64,000 nucleotides of DNA from NCBI RefSeq assembly GCF_015732185.1, contig NZ_WIQM01000009.1, forward strand, positions 27,510 through 91,509, read 5' to 3'. Below are positions 61,730 to 64,000 of this stretch, in pieces (positions within the stretch are counted from its first letter, which is position 1; each line of letters begins with the position of its first letter). Made by a program: the position numbers and the translations under genes. The DNA is from Pectinatus haikarae. GTDB lineage: Bacteria; Bacillota; Negativicutes; Selenomonadales; Selenomonadaceae. The notes beneath the pieces are model-generated. The model was not told the origin of the DNA. It saw only the letters and a list, made by a program, of their open reading frames with translations, and did not search any database.

Positions 61730-62542
61730 ATGAAACACTCATTGATAAAAAAAATCGTTTTATTTATTTTTTTATGTTTTATACCTTTAACGCTTTCCAG
61801 TCCTCATGCGCTCACCGAAGGCAGTCAGGAATTGGAGAATACGGGACAGGATGGAATCATCGTTTTAAATTACCACAAAATCGACAATATGAATATCTCC
61901 CTGTCAGTCAGACCCGAAGACTTCGACAAACAACTGGCATATTTGAAAAATAATAATTATCATGTTATTACGCCTGATGATTTATATGATAATCTGGAAA
62001 AAGGCAAAGAACTGCCTCCTAATCCTGTTCTTATAACTTTTGATGATGGTTATGAAGATAATTATAAGAATGCCTATCCTATCCTCAAAAAATATGATTT
62101 TCCCGCAACAATTTTTGTCATATCCAGTTTCGTCGACAAATACCCCAACTATCTCACCTGGGATCAATGCCGCGAGATGAAAGCCAATGGCATTTCTATC
62201 CAGTCCCATACTGTCTCCCACAGATCCCTTACAGAATTGACAAATGAACAAATAAAAAATGAAATAACACAATCCAAACAAAAAATTGACAAAGAACTGG
62301 CTCAAAATACAATGTATTTTGCTTATCCGACAGGCACATACAATCTCTATATAGCACAAATGCTCAAGGATGCCGGCTATCGGGCAGCCTTTACTGTAAA
62401 ATACGGCACAGCGGAAAACTCAAGCAATATTTTTGCCCTTGAACGCATACCGGTCTTTCATACAGAAAATACCTTCAATTCCTTTTACAGACGACTCAAT
62501 TATATACCTTTGTTTGAAAAGCTCGGCTGGATAAAAAGCTGA
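61730..62542 (+). CDS. Polysaccharide deacetylase, exported
   Basis: A 270-residue protein with a signal peptide (MKHSLIKKIVLFIFLCFIPL, cut near PHA). The NodB domain has LNYHKIDNMNISLSVRPEDF, metal Asp in LITFDDGYEDNYKN, and SHTVSHRSL, and a CE4-type C-terminal motif FAYPTGTYN. The layout resembles PgaB/IcaB-type poly-N-acetylglucosamine deacetylases. GAGGAGC lies before ATG 61730. Confidence 0.92.
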   Translation: MKHSLIKKIVLFIFLCFIPLTLSSPHALTEGSQELENTGQDGIIVLNYHKIDNMNISLSVRPEDFDKQLAYLKNNNYHVITPDDLYDNLEKGKELPPNPVLITFDDGYEDNYKNAYPILKKYDFPATIFVISSFVDKYPNYLTWDQCREMKANGISIQSHTVSHRSLTELTNEQIKNEITQSKQKIDKELAQNTMYFAYPTGTYNLYIAQMLKDAGYRAAFTVKYGTAENSSNIFALERIPVFHTENTFNSFYRRLNYIPLFEKLGWIKS

Positions 62543-62562
62543 TTTTCCTGAGCGTATTGCCC

Positions 62563-62599
62563 AAAAAGGCGAAGTGATTAAAAATCACTTCGCCTTTTT
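62563..62599. terminator. Bidirectional terminator
   Basis: AAAAAGGCGAAGTGATT pairs perfectly with AATCACTTCGCCTTTTT around three to four A residues. It separates the deacetylase gene from the converging regulator. Confidence 0.92.
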
Positions 62600-64000
62600 C
62601 TATTTTTCCACACCATACTTCTTGATATAACGGTAAAGAGTTACGCGGCTTACGCCAAGTAAATTGGCTAATCGGCTGACATTGCCCCCTGCCGACTGCC
62701 ATGCCCGTATAAATATGTCCTTATCTTCCTTCCATTTGCTGTCCGGTCTTATATTCCCCATCAAATTTATGCTGTCAGCGTTTATTGTATCGTCTTTTAC
62801 AGTAAATACAGCATTTTCAATAACGCCCTGCAGCTGCTTAATATTTCCCGGCCAATCATATTCTGCCAGCATGTCAATAGCTTCGCCGGTAAGTTTTTTC
62901 ATACATGTTTTATGCTGTGCGGTCAGTTCTGTCAATATACTTTCAGTCAATAAAGGTATATCTTCTCTGCGGCTGCGCAGAGGCGGTAGATGAATAATGC
63001 TGCGTGACACTATTTCAAAAAGTTTTTCATCAAAAAGATTTTTTTCGCAGAGACGGCGCAGATTACCGTCAGAAGATGCAATTATCCGCACATTAATCGT
63101 TCTTTCAACATCTTCACCAATACGCAGTATTTTTTTCATTTGGAGTGATTGAGCCAATTTTTCCGCGATCTGCGGTGGGAGTTTCTCTATTTCATCCATC
63201 AGCAAGGTACCGCCGCTGGCGAGTTCCAATTTACCGGGATGACTAATTTCCTGACCTATACGTGCACCGAATAATTCCTGTTCAAGCAGCTCAGGCGTGA
63301 CATCACCGCAATTAATGGAAATAAGAGGGCCGTTAGAACGCGAACCTGCCATATGTATGCCGTGTGCCAAACGCTGCTTGCCGGTTCCCGGTTCACCCTG
63401 CAGCAGTATATGATTGTCTTTTTTAGCGGCCCGTACGGCACGTTCTTTCATCAGACTGCATGATGCGCTTATACCGACAATACTATCTAAACTGTATTTT
63501 GCGGTATATCCTGCGGCGTGTGCAACCAGCATCCGCAGATCCTCAATAGGCATTGTTACAGCAACAACACTTTTGACCTCATCATTTTCGCCGGCATCCT
63601 CCTCTTTTATAGGGACCACAGTAGTTATATCTTCATATGTTTTTACCTGTGTAGTCCATGTGACCTCTTGATTTATGCAGGATATCCCGCTGAACCCCTT
63701 ATATATAGGTGTGTGTCGATAATTCAAGACCACCTCATTCAAGTTCAAAGTTTTCGCCTGTTCGTCTATGGCTCCTATTCCCGCGAGACGTGAAGCGCCA
63801 AGTTTATTGGTATATGCCACATCACCATTTTTCAGAATATGATATACCGCAAATGGTGTCGCATCTAAAATAGCCTCCTGTGCCTGCAAAAACATTTTTT
63901 GTTTAAGATGTATTTCCATAGCCGTTTTTATGGACATAAGCAAAGAAATAACCGCATCCTGAGGCAGTTTTTCGTAATCTCTGCTTAAAACAGTTATGAT
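62600..64000 (-). CDS. Sigma-54-activator-like regulator lacking GAFTGA (truncated by right edge)
   Basis: 466 residues are visible and the frame stays open to the window edge, so the N-terminus lies outside. Order: a helical stretch, a PAS-like domain (ILDATPFAVYHILKNGDVAY), a sigma-54 AAA+ domain with Walker A GEPGTGKQRLA and Walker B GGTLLMDEIEKL, and a Fis-type helix-turn-helix (GGNVSRLANLLGVSRVTLYR). Where activators have GAFTGA after ELFG, this protein has ELFGARIGQEISHPGKLELA. Without that loop it probably cannot remodel sigma-54 polymerase and may act as a TyrR-like regulator instead. Confidence 0.88.
   Translation of the reverse strand: MITVLSRDYEKLPQDAVISLLMSIKTAMEIHLKQKMFLQAQEAILDATPFAVYHILKNGDVAYTNKLGASRLAGIGAIDEQAKTLNLNEVVLNYRHTPIYKGFSGISCINQEVTWTTQVKTYEDITTVVPIKEEDAGENDEVKSVVAVTMPIEDLRMLVAHAAGYTAKYSLDSIVGISASCSLMKERAVRAAKKDNHILLQGEPGTGKQRLAHGIHMAGSRSNGPLISINCGDVTPELLEQELFGARIGQEISHPGKLELASGGTLLMDEIEKLPPQIAEKLAQSLQMKKILRIGEDVERTINVRIIASSDGNLRRLCEKNLFDEKLFEIVSRSIIHLPPLRSRREDIPLLTESILTELTAQHKTCMKKLTGEAIDMLAEYDWPGNIKQLQGVIENAVFTVKDDTINADSINLMGNIRPDSKWKEDKDIFIRAWQSAGGNVSRLANLLGVSRVTLYRYIKKYGVEK

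Noticed and set aside
1..64000. tRNA, rRNA and ssrA genes
   Set aside because: No cloverleaf with a GTTCGA-type arm or tmRNA-like sequence was noticed by eye; a covariance search would be needed to exclude them fully.

Overview
The window looks like the chromosome of an AT-rich, anaerobic, Gram-negative member of the Firmicutes (class Negativicutes). It combines Firmicute-type housekeeping genes (secG-rnr-smpB, coaX, birA, dapA) with an outer-membrane TonB receptor and several signal-peptide or Tat-exported redox proteins. Genus cannot be fixed from the sequence alone.

Layout. (1) 1-13.3 kb is a redox island: two DUF4405 cytochrome-b-like membrane proteins, two aldo/keto reductases carrying C-terminal ferredoxin cysteines (one Tat-exported), three flavodoxin-type proteins, a flavin reductase, a tautomerase, cyclophilin-like proteins, a carboxymuconolactone-decarboxylase-like protein, an MFS exporter, two LysR regulators and one MerR-like regulator. 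Two kinds of shared regulatory site recur: a 15-bp T-N11-A LysR-type palindrome (three places) and MerR-type promoters with 19-bp spacers (two places). (2) 13.3-14.8 kb is a graveyard of broken genes (an MFS-like tail, MmcQ/YjbR, AraC). (3) 14.8-19.4 kb holds an HxlR regulator and a hexuronate block (GPH symporter, uronate isomerase, LacI regulator). (4) 19.4-22 kb has a radical-SAM/DNA-repair gene pair and a DsrE-like protein. (5) 22-27.4 kb is a corrinoid uptake operon behind a cobalamin riboswitch (TonB receptor, binding protein, permease, ATPase). (6) 27.5-29.9 kb is a divergent TetR/aldehyde dehydrogenase pair.

(7) 30.2-35.0 kb is the most notable locus: a type VI CRISPR system made only of a short array (seven 32-nt repeats plus a truncated one) and a 1,246-residue, very AT-rich Cas13a-like effector with two HEPN motifs. 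There is no cas1 or cas2. It is bordered by a decayed IS21-family transposase and an MFS transporter.

(8) 37.4-42.2 kb is the secG-esterase-rnr-smpB-larB operon. (9) 42.2-51 kb holds cell-envelope peptidases (M48, M16), dapA and a polar amino-acid ABC transporter. (10) 51.2-55.5 kb is a complete arginine-to-spermidine operon (speD-speA-speE-speB). (11) 55.6-64 kb has a GH18 hydrolase, small zinc-ribbon-like proteins, two polysaccharide deacetylases, birA-coaX-dusB, and a sigma-54-activator-like regulator that runs off the right edge and lacks the GAFTGA loop.

Beyond the CRISPR locus, a dispersed structured repeat occurs twice in inverted orientation (43.0 and 56.7 kb). The two copies show a compensatory base change in their hairpin.
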